Below the pieces are notes generated by a model, which was not told the origin of the DNA, ran no database searches, and worked only from the letters and a program-made list of their open reading frames with translations. From Pseudomonas floridensis (GTDB lineage Bacteria; Pseudomonadota; Gammaproteobacteria; Pseudomonadales; Pseudomonadaceae), in contig NZ_MUIO01000071.1 in NCBI RefSeq assembly GCF_002087235.1, positions 1 to 64,000 of the forward strand: 64,000 bases of DNA, in the 5' to 3' direction. The position numbers and the translations under genes are program-made. Positions 8,336 to 17,093 of this stretch are shown here, in pieces (within the stretch, counting starts at the first letter, position 1; the number at the start of each line of letters is the position of its first letter).

Positions 8336-9373
8336 TCAGCTTCCCTGCAATGGCTTGGCATCCTGAAAGAAATAGTCCTTCCAGGACGCAGGTTTGTTCT
8401 TGATCGCGCCAACGCGGTGCAGGAATTCTGCCAGCGGGTAAGTGTTCCTGGGCGTGATGGTGAACTGGAACTCCGGCTGATCGATGATTTTGAGCAGCTC
8501 GGCCCTGTCGATTTTCGAGCGAGTCACACGCAGGTAGATGTCGGCAGCCGCGCCGATGTCCTTGCTGACGAACTGCTCGGCTTCACTCAGAGCCTCAACG
8601 AAGGCTTTGTAGGTCTTGGGGTTTTCGTCGCGAAATTTCTCGGTGGCGAACAACACGGTTGGCGAGTTCGGACCCAGCAGATCGTAGGTGTTCAGGACCA
8701 CGTGCACATTGGGGTTCTGCAGCTCCTGATCCTGATAGGGCGGATTGGAGAAATGACCGGTCAGTTCGGTTCCCCCGGCAATCAGGCTGGCCGCTGCATC
8801 CGGATGTGGCAGGCTGATGGTGTACTTGTCCAGACGCGCGAACTCTTTATCGCCCCACAGCTTTGCCGCTGCGTATTGCAGGTAGCGCGATTGCACCGAG
8901 ACGCTGACGGCTGGCACTGCAATGCGGTCTTTTTCGGTGAAGTCGGCAATGGTCTTGACCTTGGGGTTGTTGCTGACCAGGTAATACGGAAAGTTGCCCA
9001 ACGATGCGACCGCCTTGACGTTCTGTCGGCCGTGGGTACGGTCCCAGATGGTCAGCAACGGGCCGACGCCTGCACCGGCGATGTCGATGGAGCCCGACAG
9101 CAGAGCGTCATTGACCGCCGAACCACCGGACAGCTGAGTCCAGTCCACTTTGATGTCCAGGCCCTCTGCCTTGCCGTGCTTCTCGATCAGTTGCTGATCA
9201 CGCACCACATTGAGCAACAGATAGACGATCCCGAACTGCTCGGCAATGCGGATTTGCCCTTCTGCCTGGGCCGTGGCTGGGGCCAGAAGCAAACCGGCGA
9301 GCACGCTCGCGCCCAGCCCGATGGCGGTCGCAAAGCATTTAAAGCGTGAAGTTCGTGTTGAAATGATTGACAT
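8336..9373 (-). CDS. ABC transporter substrate-binding protein, nitrate/sulfonate/taurine type
   Basis: A 345-residue periplasmic binding protein of the SsuA/TauA/NMT1 class. The Sec signal peptide runs to about residue 37 (cleavage near ATAQA-EGQ). Family features are the IRIAEQFGIVYLLLNVV strand-helix start, LSGGSAVNDALLSGSIDIAGAG at about 82-103, and a VKTIADF-type segment. No permease or ATPase gene is next to it, unlike most members. It is 97 bp downstream of another binding protein on the same strand. The ligand is probably a small sulfur- or nitrogen-containing organic anion, but this cannot be told from sequence. Confidence 0.88.
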   Translation of the reverse strand: MSIISTRTSRFKCFATAIGLGASVLAGLLLAPATAQAEGQIRIAEQFGIVYLLLNVVRDQQLIEKHGKAEGLDIKVDWTQLSGGSAVNDALLSGSIDIAGAGVGPLLTIWDRTHGRQNVKAVASLGNFPYYLVSNNPKVKTIADFTEKDRIAVPAVSVSVQSRYLQYAAAKLWGDKEFARLDKYTISLPHPDAAASLIAGGTELTGHFSNPPYQDQELQNPNVHVVLNTYDLLGPNSPTVLFATEKFRDENPKTYKAFVEALSEAEQFVSKDIGAAADIYLRVTRSKIDRAELLKIIDQPEFQFTITPRNTYPLAEFLHRVGAIKNKPASWKDYFFQDAKPLQGS

Positions 9374-9470
9374 GGGCGGCTCCAGAAAAGCGGTTTTTTG
9401 AGCTTATCGCTATAAAAATATTTATTTAAATAACGTTAATGCATAACCATAGGCATGTTTCGCTGTCGTT

Positions 9471-10463
9471 TCAGGCCAGCTCGAACTGGCGGTCCCACAG
9501 CGGCGAGACATCGATCCGCTCGCTCAGCACCCCGGCTTCGAAGAACACATCGGCGACCTCTTGCTGCGAGGCAATCGCCTGATCGTCGATGGCTCTGAGC
9601 TTCCATGGCTGGCTGCGGTTTTCGATCTGATCGGCGAATACCGCCGGGTCGATACCCAGCAGCTTTCCGGACTTTTGCGCCCACTGCGCCGGATGGTCGT
9701 TAATCCATTCCAGGGTCTGGCGCTGCCGGGCGAGGTAGTCGGTGATGGCCTGACGGCGCAGCGGATCTGCCAGTGCGGCGGGACGGGCAGCCAGCACGTA
9801 GTTGCCGGACAGATACCCCAGCGCGGTTTTCAACACCCGCGCGCCGCTGCGGAATTTGGCCAGTTGAATGAACGTGCCGTAGGTCACCCAGGCATCGAGC
9901 TGGCCGCTTTGAAAGGCACTGAAGCCGTCCTGCGGAGTGAGCGCGATGGCGTTCACGTCGGCCATGCTCAGGCCTTGCTCCTTGAGCGCCTTGATCAGGA
10001 AATAGTGAGCGGTCGTGGCTTTGACATACCCGACGCGCTTGCCGCGCAACTCGGCGACCGATTCGATGCGTGAGGCCTTGGGGATCAGAAATACCTGGTT
10101 GTTGACGTCGCCTTCCATCACCGCGATCAGCTTGGGTTGGCGATGGCTTTGAATCGAGAACACCGGTGGAATTTCGCTCATCGAACCGATATCGATGCTG
10201 CCGGAGGCGAGGGCTTCGACGATCAGGTTGCCGCCAGGGAATTCGGAAAACTGCACCTTGTAAGGACGTTTGTCGTTCCCTGCGTCTTCATTGAAGTTGG
10301 CGTCGCCGCCCCGGTAAGTGGCGACCTGCAGCGTCAGATCGGCCAGCGGATCGCTGGCGAACAGTCGCGGCGTCATACCCAGTGTGGCCGCGCCGAGCGT
10401 CACGGCGCTGGCGGTCAGAAAACGGCGTCGATTGAACAGTCCGTTGTGTGGCGTTTTGCTCAT
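9471..10463 (-). CDS. Tat-exported ABC substrate-binding protein, sulfonate/nitrate type
   Basis: A 330-residue binding protein with a twin-arginine signal (NRRRFLTASA, residues 11-20) rather than a Sec signal, so it should be exported folded. The mature domain has the SsuA-like pattern LIVEALASGSIDIGSMSEIPP followed by a hinge region VAELRGKRVGYVKATTAHYFL and ADVNAIALTPQDGFSAFQSG. It stands without transporter partners and is divergent from a class II aldolase gene 169 bp away. It is most similar in layout to the lipoprotein-type binding protein at 11485-12489, whose SQYLLIRAL and ADVN segments match. Confidence 0.87.
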   Translation of the reverse strand: MSKTPHNGLFNRRRFLTASAVTLGAATLGMTPRLFASDPLADLTLQVATYRGGDANFNEDAGNDKRPYKVQFSEFPGGNLIVEALASGSIDIGSMSEIPPVFSIQSHRQPKLIAVMEGDVNNQVFLIPKASRIESVAELRGKRVGYVKATTAHYFLIKALKEQGLSMADVNAIALTPQDGFSAFQSGQLDAWVTYGTFIQLAKFRSGARVLKTALGYLSGNYVLAARPAALADPLRRQAITDYLARQRQTLEWINDHPAQWAQKSGKLLGIDPAVFADQIENRSQPWKLRAIDDQAIASQQEVADVFFEAGVLSERIDVSPLWDRQFELA

Positions 10464-10521
10464 GCGCTCTCGTCCTTCAAGTACGGTCTGGGGTGTCGAG
10501 CGCCGATGTAAGCATAACGAT

Positions 10522-10552
10522 GAATATTAATATTCTAATTTTTTATAATTAG
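10522..10552. promoter_or_regulatory. AT-rich palindromes in the divergent SBP/aldolase promoter
   Basis: GAATATTAATATTC (10522-10535) is a perfect 14-bp palindrome. It overlaps a second repeat, CTAATT (10535-10540) with AATTAG (10547-10552). The block lies in the 169-bp space between the divergent Tat-type binding protein and aldolase genes, a natural place for a shared operator. The regulator is unknown. Confidence 0.45.
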
Positions 10553-10632
10553 CTTAGAAGTAAATGTGCTTTTTAATTGATTTCTTATGCGCCTAGTCTT
10601 GCTCCATCGACCTCGAATCAGGGAGCAATACC

Positions 10633-11448
10633 ATGAGCAATGTCAGTGCCTTGCCGATCCCGGCCGACACCTTCAATTCGTCGGGCTCCAGCGTGAAGGA
10701 GCGGGTTACGCCGGAAGAATGGGAGGTGCGGGTCAAACTCGCCGCCGCTTACCGACTGGCGGCACTGAAACGCTGGACCGATCACATCTACACACATTTC
10801 TCGGCCCGCGTACCGGGCCCGGACGAGCATTTTCTGATCAACGCATTCGGTCTGCTGTTCGACGAGATCACGGCGTCCAATCTGGTCAAAGTCGATATCG
10901 ATGGCACGATCGTCGATGACCCGACAGGCCTGGGCATCAATTACGCAGGCTACGTGATTCACAGCGCCATCCACGCCGCGCGCCACGATTTGCAGGCGGT
11001 GCTGCACACCCATACTCGCGACGGCATTGCCGTTTCGGCACAGAAGGACGGTTTGCTGCCGATTTCCCAGCACGCCATCGCCTTTTCCGGGCGGGTGGCG
11101 TACCACGGCTACGAAGGCATCGCGCTGGACCTGGACGAGCGCGAACGGCTGGTGGCGGATCTGGGCGACAAGAGTGTGATGATCCTGCGCAACCACGGCC
11201 TGCTCACGGGCGGCGTCAGTGTCGAGCATGCCTTTCAGCAACTGCACGCGTTGGAATACGCCTGCAACATTCAGGTTGCCGCGCAGTCGGCAGGCAACGC
11301 CGAGCTGGTCATTCCGCCGCACGAGGTCATTGCCAGGGTCGAGGAACAGGCCAGGGTCATCAAGGACGGGCACGGCCCAGGCGTGGCGCGGCACTGGAAT
11401 GCCCTGATCCGCGAACTGGAACGCAACGACACCGATTACAAGACCTGA
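10633..11448 (+). CDS. Class II aldolase/adducin family protein
   Basis: A 271-residue protein of the class II aldolase fold (L-fuculose-phosphate aldolase, AraD, adducin head). The zinc ligands are visible as His125 and His127 in LHTHTRDG and His188 in RNHGLL. The N-terminal 25 residues are an unstructured extension before EEWEVRVKLAAAYRLAA. The longer length and the THFSARVPGP segment point to the adducin-like branch, whose substrates are mostly unknown, rather than sugar-phosphate epimerases. It is followed 36 bp later by a lipoprotein binding protein and is divergent from another, so it may process an imported compound. Confidence 0.87.
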   Translation: MSNVSALPIPADTFNSSGSSVKERVTPEEWEVRVKLAAAYRLAALKRWTDHIYTHFSARVPGPDEHFLINAFGLLFDEITASNLVKVDIDGTIVDDPTGLGINYAGYVIHSAIHAARHDLQAVLHTHTRDGIAVSAQKDGLLPISQHAIAFSGRVAYHGYEGIALDLDERERLVADLGDKSVMILRNHGLLTGGVSVEHAFQQLHALEYACNIQVAAQSAGNAELVIPPHEVIARVEEQARVIKDGHGPGVARHWNALIRELERNDTDYKT

Positions 11449-11484
11449 ACATACCTTTACCCACACACACAGGGATACACATTG

Positions 11485-12489
11485 ATGGGTTTCACTTATT
11501 GGCTCAGAGGCTGCGCTGCACTGTTGGCCTTCAGCGTGCTGGTGGGTTGCGGCGATGGCGAGAAACAGGCAGTTTCAGGTGGCGAAACGGATTGGTCGAA
11601 GGTCAAGCTGGTACTGGGCGATCAGGCCAAGGGATTGCGCACAGTGGTCGAGGCTTGCGGAGCGTTCGATGGCGTGCCTTATCAGATCGAGTGGGCCAAC
11701 TTTCAAGGCGCGGCTCCTTTGTTCGAAGCCTTGCGCGCTGGCGCGGTGGATCTGGCGCCTGCCGGTGACACGCCGGTGCTGGCAGCGGCCACCGGCGGCG
11801 CGCCGTTGCGTATCGTGGCTGTACGGCGCAGTCAATCGCGCAGCATTGCGATTCTGGTGCCCAAGGATTCTCCGATTCAGACCGTTGCCGACCTCAAGGG
11901 CCGCAACGTGGTGATATCTTCGGCGCGTGGCAGCATTTCCCAGTACCTGCTGATCCGTGCACTGGCCAATGCCGGGGTCAACGAGGCGGACGTCAATATC
12001 GGCTTCGTCATGCCGACCGACGCACTGCCCGCGTTCAACGCCGGCAAAATCGAAGCCTGGGCAACGTTCGGCGTCTATCAGGCATTTGCCGAAGAGCAGG
12101 GCGCCCGCGTGCTGCTCAGCGGGGAGGGCATCAATACCGGGCTGACGTTCATCACTGCGTCGGACCAGGTGCTGACTGATCCAGTCAGGCGTCAGGCCAT
12201 CAATGATGTTCTCAAACGCCTGGCCAAGGCGTTCGACTGGGCCCGCACCAACCCCGACCGATACGCCGAGGTATTCGCCAGGGTCAACGACATCCCGCTG
12301 CCGGTGTCGCGGCGCCTGCACAGCTGGGGCCTGGAGGCGCTGGAGCCGGTCGAGAACCGCGACGTCGAAGCGTTGCAGCAGGTTGACGATCTGTTCGTCG
12401 AGAAGAAGATCTTCCCGCACAAGGTCGAGGTTGCCGAGCTGGTCGACCGACAGGTATTTGTCCCGGAACGCGATATCACTGCGCGATGA
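11485..12489 (+). CDS. Lipoprotein substrate-binding protein, sulfonate/nitrate type
   Basis: A 334-residue binding protein with a lipoprotein signal (FSVLVGC, Cys22), so it is probably anchored in a membrane. The mature part shows the SsuA-like pattern ALRAGAVDLAPAGDTPVLAA, then VADLKGRNVVISSARGSISQ and ADVNIGFVMPTDALPAFNAG. An in-frame TTG three bases upstream (11482) is an alternative start; the AGGGA site fits either. It follows the class II aldolase in the same direction and is likely co-transcribed. Three such proteins without a cognate permease or ATPase in the same stretch is unusual. Confidence 0.87.
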   Translation: MGFTYWLRGCAALLAFSVLVGCGDGEKQAVSGGETDWSKVKLVLGDQAKGLRTVVEACGAFDGVPYQIEWANFQGAAPLFEALRAGAVDLAPAGDTPVLAAATGGAPLRIVAVRRSQSRSIAILVPKDSPIQTVADLKGRNVVISSARGSISQYLLIRALANAGVNEADVNIGFVMPTDALPAFNAGKIEAWATFGVYQAFAEEQGARVLLSGEGINTGLTFITASDQVLTDPVRRQAINDVLKRLAKAFDWARTNPDRYAEVFARVNDIPLPVSRRLHSWGLEALEPVENRDVEALQQVDDLFVEKKIFPHKVEVAELVDRQVFVPERDITAR

Positions 12490-12543
12490 TGCGAGGCGTC
12501 GACGGTTGGTGTAGTGTGCGCACCCAAAACAAGGGGCGCCCAC

Positions 12544-13452
12544 ATGCAAGACCTGCTGAACGAAATCCTCGATGAAGTAAGACCCTTGATCGGTCAGGGC
12601 AAAGTGGCCGATTACATACCGGCGCTGGGCGGTGTACGGCCCGATCAACTGGGCATCGCGGTGTACGGCAACGATGGCCAGATGTTCAGCGCGGGCGATG
12701 CCGACACGCGGTTTTCGATCCAGAGCATTTCCAAAGTGTTCAGCCTGGTGCAGGCCATCGGGCATTCCGGCGAGGACATCTGGCAGCGTCTCGGGCATGA
12801 GCCGTCCGGCCAACCCTTCAATTCGCTGGTGCAGCTGGAATTCGAGCGGGGCAAGCCGCGCAACCCGTTCATCAATGCCGGCGCGCTGGTCATCTGCGAC
12901 ATCAATCAGGCGCGTTTTGCCGCGCCATCGCTGTCGATGCGCGATTTCGTCCGGCGGCTGTGCGGCAATCCTTCGATCACCTCCGATTCCAAAGTGGCTG
13001 AATCCGAATACCAGCACCGTTCGCGCAACGCGGCGGCGGCGTACCTGATGAAGTCGTTCGAGAATTTTCATGGCGATGTGGAAGACGTGCTGCGCAGTTA
13101 TTTCCATCACTGCGCCCTTAGCATGAGCTGCATCGACCTGGCCCGAGCGTTTGGCTTTCTGGCCAATCAGGGTTTCTGCACCCACAGTGGCGAGCAGATT
13201 CTCAGTGCCCGTCAGGCCACGCAGTTGAACTCGATCATGGCCACCAGCGGCCTGTATGACGAAGCGGGAAATTTTGCCTATCGCGTGGGTCTACCAGGCA
13301 AGAGCGGCGTCGGCGGTGGTATCGTCGCCATCGTGCCAGAGCGGTTCTCGGTCTGCGTATGGTCCCCGGAGTTGAACGCGGCAGGCAATTCGCTTGTCGG
13401 TATGGCTGCGCTGGAAAAGCTCAGCGCGAGGATCGACTGGTCAGTGTTCTGA
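12544..13452 (+). CDS. glsA: Glutaminase A
   Basis: A 302-residue serine-dependent glutaminase that hydrolyses L-glutamine to glutamate and ammonia, of the family's usual length. The beta-lactamase-like catalytic motif SISK is at 61-64. Other family blocks are IPALGGVRPDQLGIAVY, PFINAGALV and GKSGVGGGIVAIVPE. The ATG at 12544 sits behind an AAGGGGC site and is preferred over an upstream in-frame ATG at 12514. It is cytoplasmic, with no signal peptide. It lies 54 bp after the binding-protein gene but is probably functionally separate. Confidence 0.96.
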   Translation: MQDLLNEILDEVRPLIGQGKVADYIPALGGVRPDQLGIAVYGNDGQMFSAGDADTRFSIQSISKVFSLVQAIGHSGEDIWQRLGHEPSGQPFNSLVQLEFERGKPRNPFINAGALVICDINQARFAAPSLSMRDFVRRLCGNPSITSDSKVAESEYQHRSRNAAAAYLMKSFENFHGDVEDVLRSYFHHCALSMSCIDLARAFGFLANQGFCTHSGEQILSARQATQLNSIMATSGLYDEAGNFAYRVGLPGKSGVGGGIVAIVPERFSVCVWSPELNAAGNSLVGMAALEKLSARIDWSVF

Positions 13453-13505
13453 TGCCCGAGCCGGGATGCTGACACCCTGAAGCACCAATGTGTTGGAGTC
13501 ATGGA

Positions 13506-14609
13506 TTGAATCGACGGTTGTTCAAGTCGCTCACGATGAGCCTGAGCCTGCTGGTCATGGCCGGTTGCGGTACCCGGACGCCTCAGGAGCCTGAACTGAG
13601 CCCCGAGCAGGCGCGCACGCGAATTGTGCGCCTGATGCCCGCCACGGTCAGCGACCGTCAGGCGTGGGCGACGGACATTCACGCGGCCTTCGCTGCACAG
13701 AAAATCCCCCTGACCACCGAGAACATTTGCTCAGTGCTGGCCGTGACCGAACAGGAGTCCACCTTCCAGGTCGATCCCGCCGTGCCGAACATGGGCCGCA
13801 TTGCGCGCGGCGAGATTGACCGTCGTGCGGCACGGCTGCACATTCCCAACGCCTTGATTGCCGCTGCACTGCGGGTACGTTCGCCGGACGGCAAGACCTA
13901 CGGCAAACGTCTCGATTCGGCACGGACCGAGAAGGAACTGAGCGCCATCTTCGACGATTTCATCGGCATGGTGCCTTTGGGCCAGACCCTGTTCGGCAAC
14001 TTCAATCCGGTCAAGACCGGCGGCCCGATGCAGGTCAGCATCGCCTTTGCCGAAAAGCACGCCGAAGATTATCCCTACACCGTGGATCGCACCATTCGCC
14101 GTGAAGTCTTTACCCGCCGTGGCGGAATGTATTTCGGCATCGCCCACCTGTTGGGTTATCCAGTGAGCTATCGCCAGTCGCTGTACCGCTTCGCTGACTT
14201 CAACGCCGGTTGGTACGCCAGCCGCAACGCTGCCTTTCAGGCGGCTGTCAGTCAGGCTACCGGCATCGACCTGGCGCTGGACGGCGACCTTATTCGCTTC
14301 GACTCTACATCGCCAGGCGCCACCGAACTTGCGGTGCGAACCTTGGGCGACCGGCTGGGCATGAACAAGTCGCAGATCTGGAGCCAGCTCAAGCAGGGCG
14401 ATACGTTCGAGTTCGAAGAGACCGAGCTGTACGACAAAGTCTTTGCCCTTGCGGATCGTGCAGCCGGCAAGCCCATGCCCCGCGCGATTCTGCCGGGCAT
14501 CACCCTGAAAAGTCCGAAGATCACCCGCACGCTGACCACAGCATGGTTTGCCGAGCGTGTGGATGATCGACGCGAGCGCTGCGTACAGCGTGCGCCGGCG
14601 GGGATGTGA
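13506..14609 (+). CDS. DUF1615 lipoprotein
   Basis: A 367-residue protein starting at a TTG placed 7 bases after GGAG; the upstream in-frame ATG at 13488 lies before this site and is less likely. The N-terminus is a lipoprotein signal with the lipobox VMAGC (Cys21). The remainder matches my memory of the DUF1615 family: VTEQESTFQVDP, GPMQVSIAFAEKH, and RGGMYFGIAHLLGYP. The Glu in TEQESTFQ and the lysozyme-like pattern suggest a relative of transglycosylase folds, but no catalytic role is established. It stands alone on its strand. Confidence 0.85.
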   Translation: MNRRLFKSLTMSLSLLVMAGCGTRTPQEPELSPEQARTRIVRLMPATVSDRQAWATDIHAAFAAQKIPLTTENICSVLAVTEQESTFQVDPAVPNMGRIARGEIDRRAARLHIPNALIAAALRVRSPDGKTYGKRLDSARTEKELSAIFDDFIGMVPLGQTLFGNFNPVKTGGPMQVSIAFAEKHAEDYPYTVDRTIRREVFTRRGGMYFGIAHLLGYPVSYRQSLYRFADFNAGWYASRNAAFQAAVSQATGIDLALDGDLIRFDSTSPGATELAVRTLGDRLGMNKSQIWSQLKQGDTFEFEETELYDKVFALADRAAGKPMPRAILPGITLKSPKITRTLTTAWFAERVDDRRERCVQRAPAGM

Positions 14610-14643
14610 TACGCAGCGTCGTCATCGCCGGCCTGCCGCTGAC

Positions 14644-15069
14644 TCAATGTCCCGCCAGTTTCACCGTCATCGCATCGCGCTCACCGTCGAAAAACGTGTC
14701 CAGCACCTCCTGAAAAATCGGCCGGTCAGGCGCTGCGAGTGTGAACAGGGTCATGCTGGAATGCAGCTTCAGGTCGTCCGGAGAACTGAATATTTGCCGC
14801 GCCGTACGTTCTACTTGAGGGGCAATGAGCTGGGCACACTGCTCAAGACGCGGGCCGAGTACGGGATGTTTCAGATAGGCCATGGCCTCATCGAGACTGC
14901 CGATGGCGTAGCGCTGGGCCATGTCACTGCGGCCCAGGCCACGAATCTGCGGAAACACGAACCACATCCAGTGGCTGCGTTTCTTCCCGGCTTCAAGCTC
15001 GGCCAGCACCTGTGAAAGCACAGGTTGTTGAGCATCCACAAAGCGTTGCAGGTTGTAAGCATCGTTCAT
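14644..15069 (-). CDS. DUF1810 family protein
   Basis: A 141-residue cytoplasmic protein of the DUF1810 family. The typical blocks are NLQRFVDAQ, ELEAGKKRSHWMWFVFPQIRGLG at about 26-47, and KLHSSMTLF near 100. The function of the family is unknown. The gene is convergent with the DUF1615 gene (34 bp apart) and divergent from the ABC exporter. Confidence 0.88.
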   Translation of the reverse strand: MNDAYNLQRFVDAQQPVLSQVLAELEAGKKRSHWMWFVFPQIRGLGRSDMAQRYAIGSLDEAMAYLKHPVLGPRLEQCAQLIAPQVERTARQIFSSPDDLKLHSSMTLFTLAAPDRPIFQEVLDTFFDGERDAMTVKLAGH

Positions 15070-15162
15070 GATGAGCCTCCTGTTTTTCAGCGAGCCCGGA
15101 CCGGTCGCCGTATGATGGCCGTCCTTTGCGGGGCCTGGTCCGTATCAAGAGTTCTTTTTGCC

Positions 15163-16974
15163 ATGCCGGTTTTCAAGCGTTTTTCATCGTTCATGCAGCA
15201 AGCCTTCCGCGCCATGCACTTGGTGTGGGCCACGTCTCGCGGGCTGTCGCTCGGGCTGATCGTCGCCACGCTGGTGGCGGGTCTGTTGCCTGCGCTGGCC
15301 GCGTGGCTGGGCCAGCGCATTGTGGATGCTGTGGTCAGCGCCATGCAATTGCACGCCAGCACCGGCGAGGCTCCCTTGTGGCCGGTGTTGCGCTACGTGC
15401 TGTTCGAAGCGGGCGTGCTGGCGTTGCTGGCTGCCGCCCAGCGCGGTTTGTCGGTGCAGCAGGCGCTGTTACGGGTGCTGCTGGGGCAGAAGGTCAACAC
15501 GCTGATTCTGGAGAAGGCACAGACCCTGTCGCTGATGCAGTTCGAGGACTCCGAGTTTTACGACAAACTGGTCAGGGTCCGGCGCGAAGCCTCGACCCGA
15601 CCGCTGGCCTTGGTCACCAAATCGCTGGGTCTGATGCAAAACCTGATTTCGCTGATCAGTTTTGCCGTGTTGCTGGTGCATTTCTCGCCTTGGGCACTCG
15701 TTATTCTGGTACTCGGTGCGTTGCCGGTGTTCTTCGCCGAAGCGCATTTTTCCGGTGATGCGTTCCGCCTGTTCACCCGTCGCGCTCCGGAGACCCGACG
15801 CCAGAACTACATTGAAACGCTGCTTTCTCACGAGGGTTACATCAAGGAGGTCAAGCTGTTCGGCTTCGCGCCGCTGCTGCTCAAGCGCTATCGCGAGACG
15901 TTCGAGCGCCTGTACGCCGAAGATCGCCGCCTGACCGTTCGCCGTGACGGCTGGGGCTTTCTGCTCGGGCTGCTGGGCACCGCGGCGTTTTATCTGGCGT
16001 ACGCCTGGGTGGTGGTGGATGCCGTGCATGGCCGCATCACCCTTGGGCAGATGACCATGTACCTGGTGCTGTTCAAGCAGGGGCAGGCTGCCGTCAGTAG
16101 CAGCCTCAGCGCGATCAGCGGTCTGTACGAAGACGGGTTGTACCTGGCAGATCTGTATGTCTACCTCGGCCAGCCGGTGGTCGTGCCGAGTGGTAGTCTG
16201 ACCCAAGGCGCGCAGCTTGGCGACGGGTTGCGTTTCGAGGACGTGAGCTTCACGTACCCCGGCACCGGCAGACCGGCCCTGGAGCATATCGACCTGCATT
16301 TGGCGCCGGGCCGCAGTGTGGCGCTGGTAGGGGAGAACGGTTCCGGTAAAACCACGCTGATCAAGCTGCTGACGCGTCTCTACAAGCCTGATCACGGCCG
16401 TATTCTGCTCGATGGCAGTGACCTTCAGGAGTGGGACGAAGAGGCCTTGCGCACCCGCATCGGGGTGATCTTTCAGGACTTCATTCGCTATCAGTTTCTG
16501 GTCGGCGAAAACCTCGGCGTTGGTGACACTGAAGCCTTTCATGACGAAACACGCTGGCGCGAAGCCGCAGCCCAGGGCATGGCAGCGCAGTTCATCGAGC
16601 AGCTGGATAAGGGGTACGAAACCCAACTGGGCCGCTGGTTCGCCGGTGGTCAGGAACTGTCCGGCGGGCAGTGGCAGAAGATCGCGTTGTCGCGTGCCTA
16701 CATGCGCCGTGATGCCGACATCCTGATTCTCGACGAACCGACTGCCGCGCTGGATGCCGGCGCAGAAGCCGCAGTGTTCGATCATTTTCGTGAATACGCC
16801 AAGGGCCGCATGACGCTGCTGATTTCCCATCGTTTTTCCAGCGTGCGCAACGCCGAGCACATTGTGGTGCTGGAACATGGGCGAGTGCTGGAGCGCGGCA
16901 GTCACGCCAGCCTGATCGCTGCGCAAGGGCGCTACGCCGCGCTTTTCGACTTGCAGGCTCAAGGTTATCGATAG
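15163..16974 (+). CDS. ABC exporter with fused membrane and ATPase domains
   Basis: A 604-residue half-transporter. Residues about 20-310 hold six membrane helices of the type I exporter fold, and about 345-600 the ATPase. The ATPase has a Walker A GENGSGKTT near 390, the signature ELSGGQWQK near 500 and Walker B ILILDEPTAALD near 520, so it should hydrolyse ATP. It would work as a homodimer. The start at 15163 gives a normal length; the reading frame stays open further upstream. Its substrate is unknown; peptide, lipid and drug exporters all share this form. A hairpin with a T-run lies downstream. Confidence 0.9.
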   Translation: MPVFKRFSSFMQQAFRAMHLVWATSRGLSLGLIVATLVAGLLPALAAWLGQRIVDAVVSAMQLHASTGEAPLWPVLRYVLFEAGVLALLAAAQRGLSVQQALLRVLLGQKVNTLILEKAQTLSLMQFEDSEFYDKLVRVRREASTRPLALVTKSLGLMQNLISLISFAVLLVHFSPWALVILVLGALPVFFAEAHFSGDAFRLFTRRAPETRRQNYIETLLSHEGYIKEVKLFGFAPLLLKRYRETFERLYAEDRRLTVRRDGWGFLLGLLGTAAFYLAYAWVVVDAVHGRITLGQMTMYLVLFKQGQAAVSSSLSAISGLYEDGLYLADLYVYLGQPVVVPSGSLTQGAQLGDGLRFEDVSFTYPGTGRPALEHIDLHLAPGRSVALVGENGSGKTTLIKLLTRLYKPDHGRILLDGSDLQEWDEEALRTRIGVIFQDFIRYQFLVGENLGVGDTEAFHDETRWREAAAQGMAAQFIEQLDKGYETQLGRWFAGGQELSGGQWQKIALSRAYMRRDADILILDEPTAALDAGAEAAVFDHFREYAKGRMTLLISHRFSSVRNAEHIVVLEHGRVLERGSHASLIAAQGRYAALFDLQAQGYR

Positions 16975-17051
16975 ATGAAGACAGTCATGCAAACCGATAA
17001 AAACCTTGCAGTGGGTCAGCGGTCGGCGTTTTATAGAGCTCGTTTTTCGAC

Positions 17052-17072
17052 AGCGCTTGCGAGCGCTTTTTT
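17052..17072 (+). terminator. Rho-independent terminator after the ABC exporter
   Basis: AGCGCT (17052-17057) pairs with AGCGCT (17062-17067) across a TGCG loop and is followed by a run of five T. The stem is short but the layout is standard. Confidence 0.6.
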
Positions 17073-17093
17073 CTGAACAAGACGGAGTCATCA

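Noticed and set aside
11575..13185. A 536-residue minus-strand open reading frame
   Set aside because: It is antisense to the lipoprotein binding protein and glsA, with shadow-like composition and no ribosome site.
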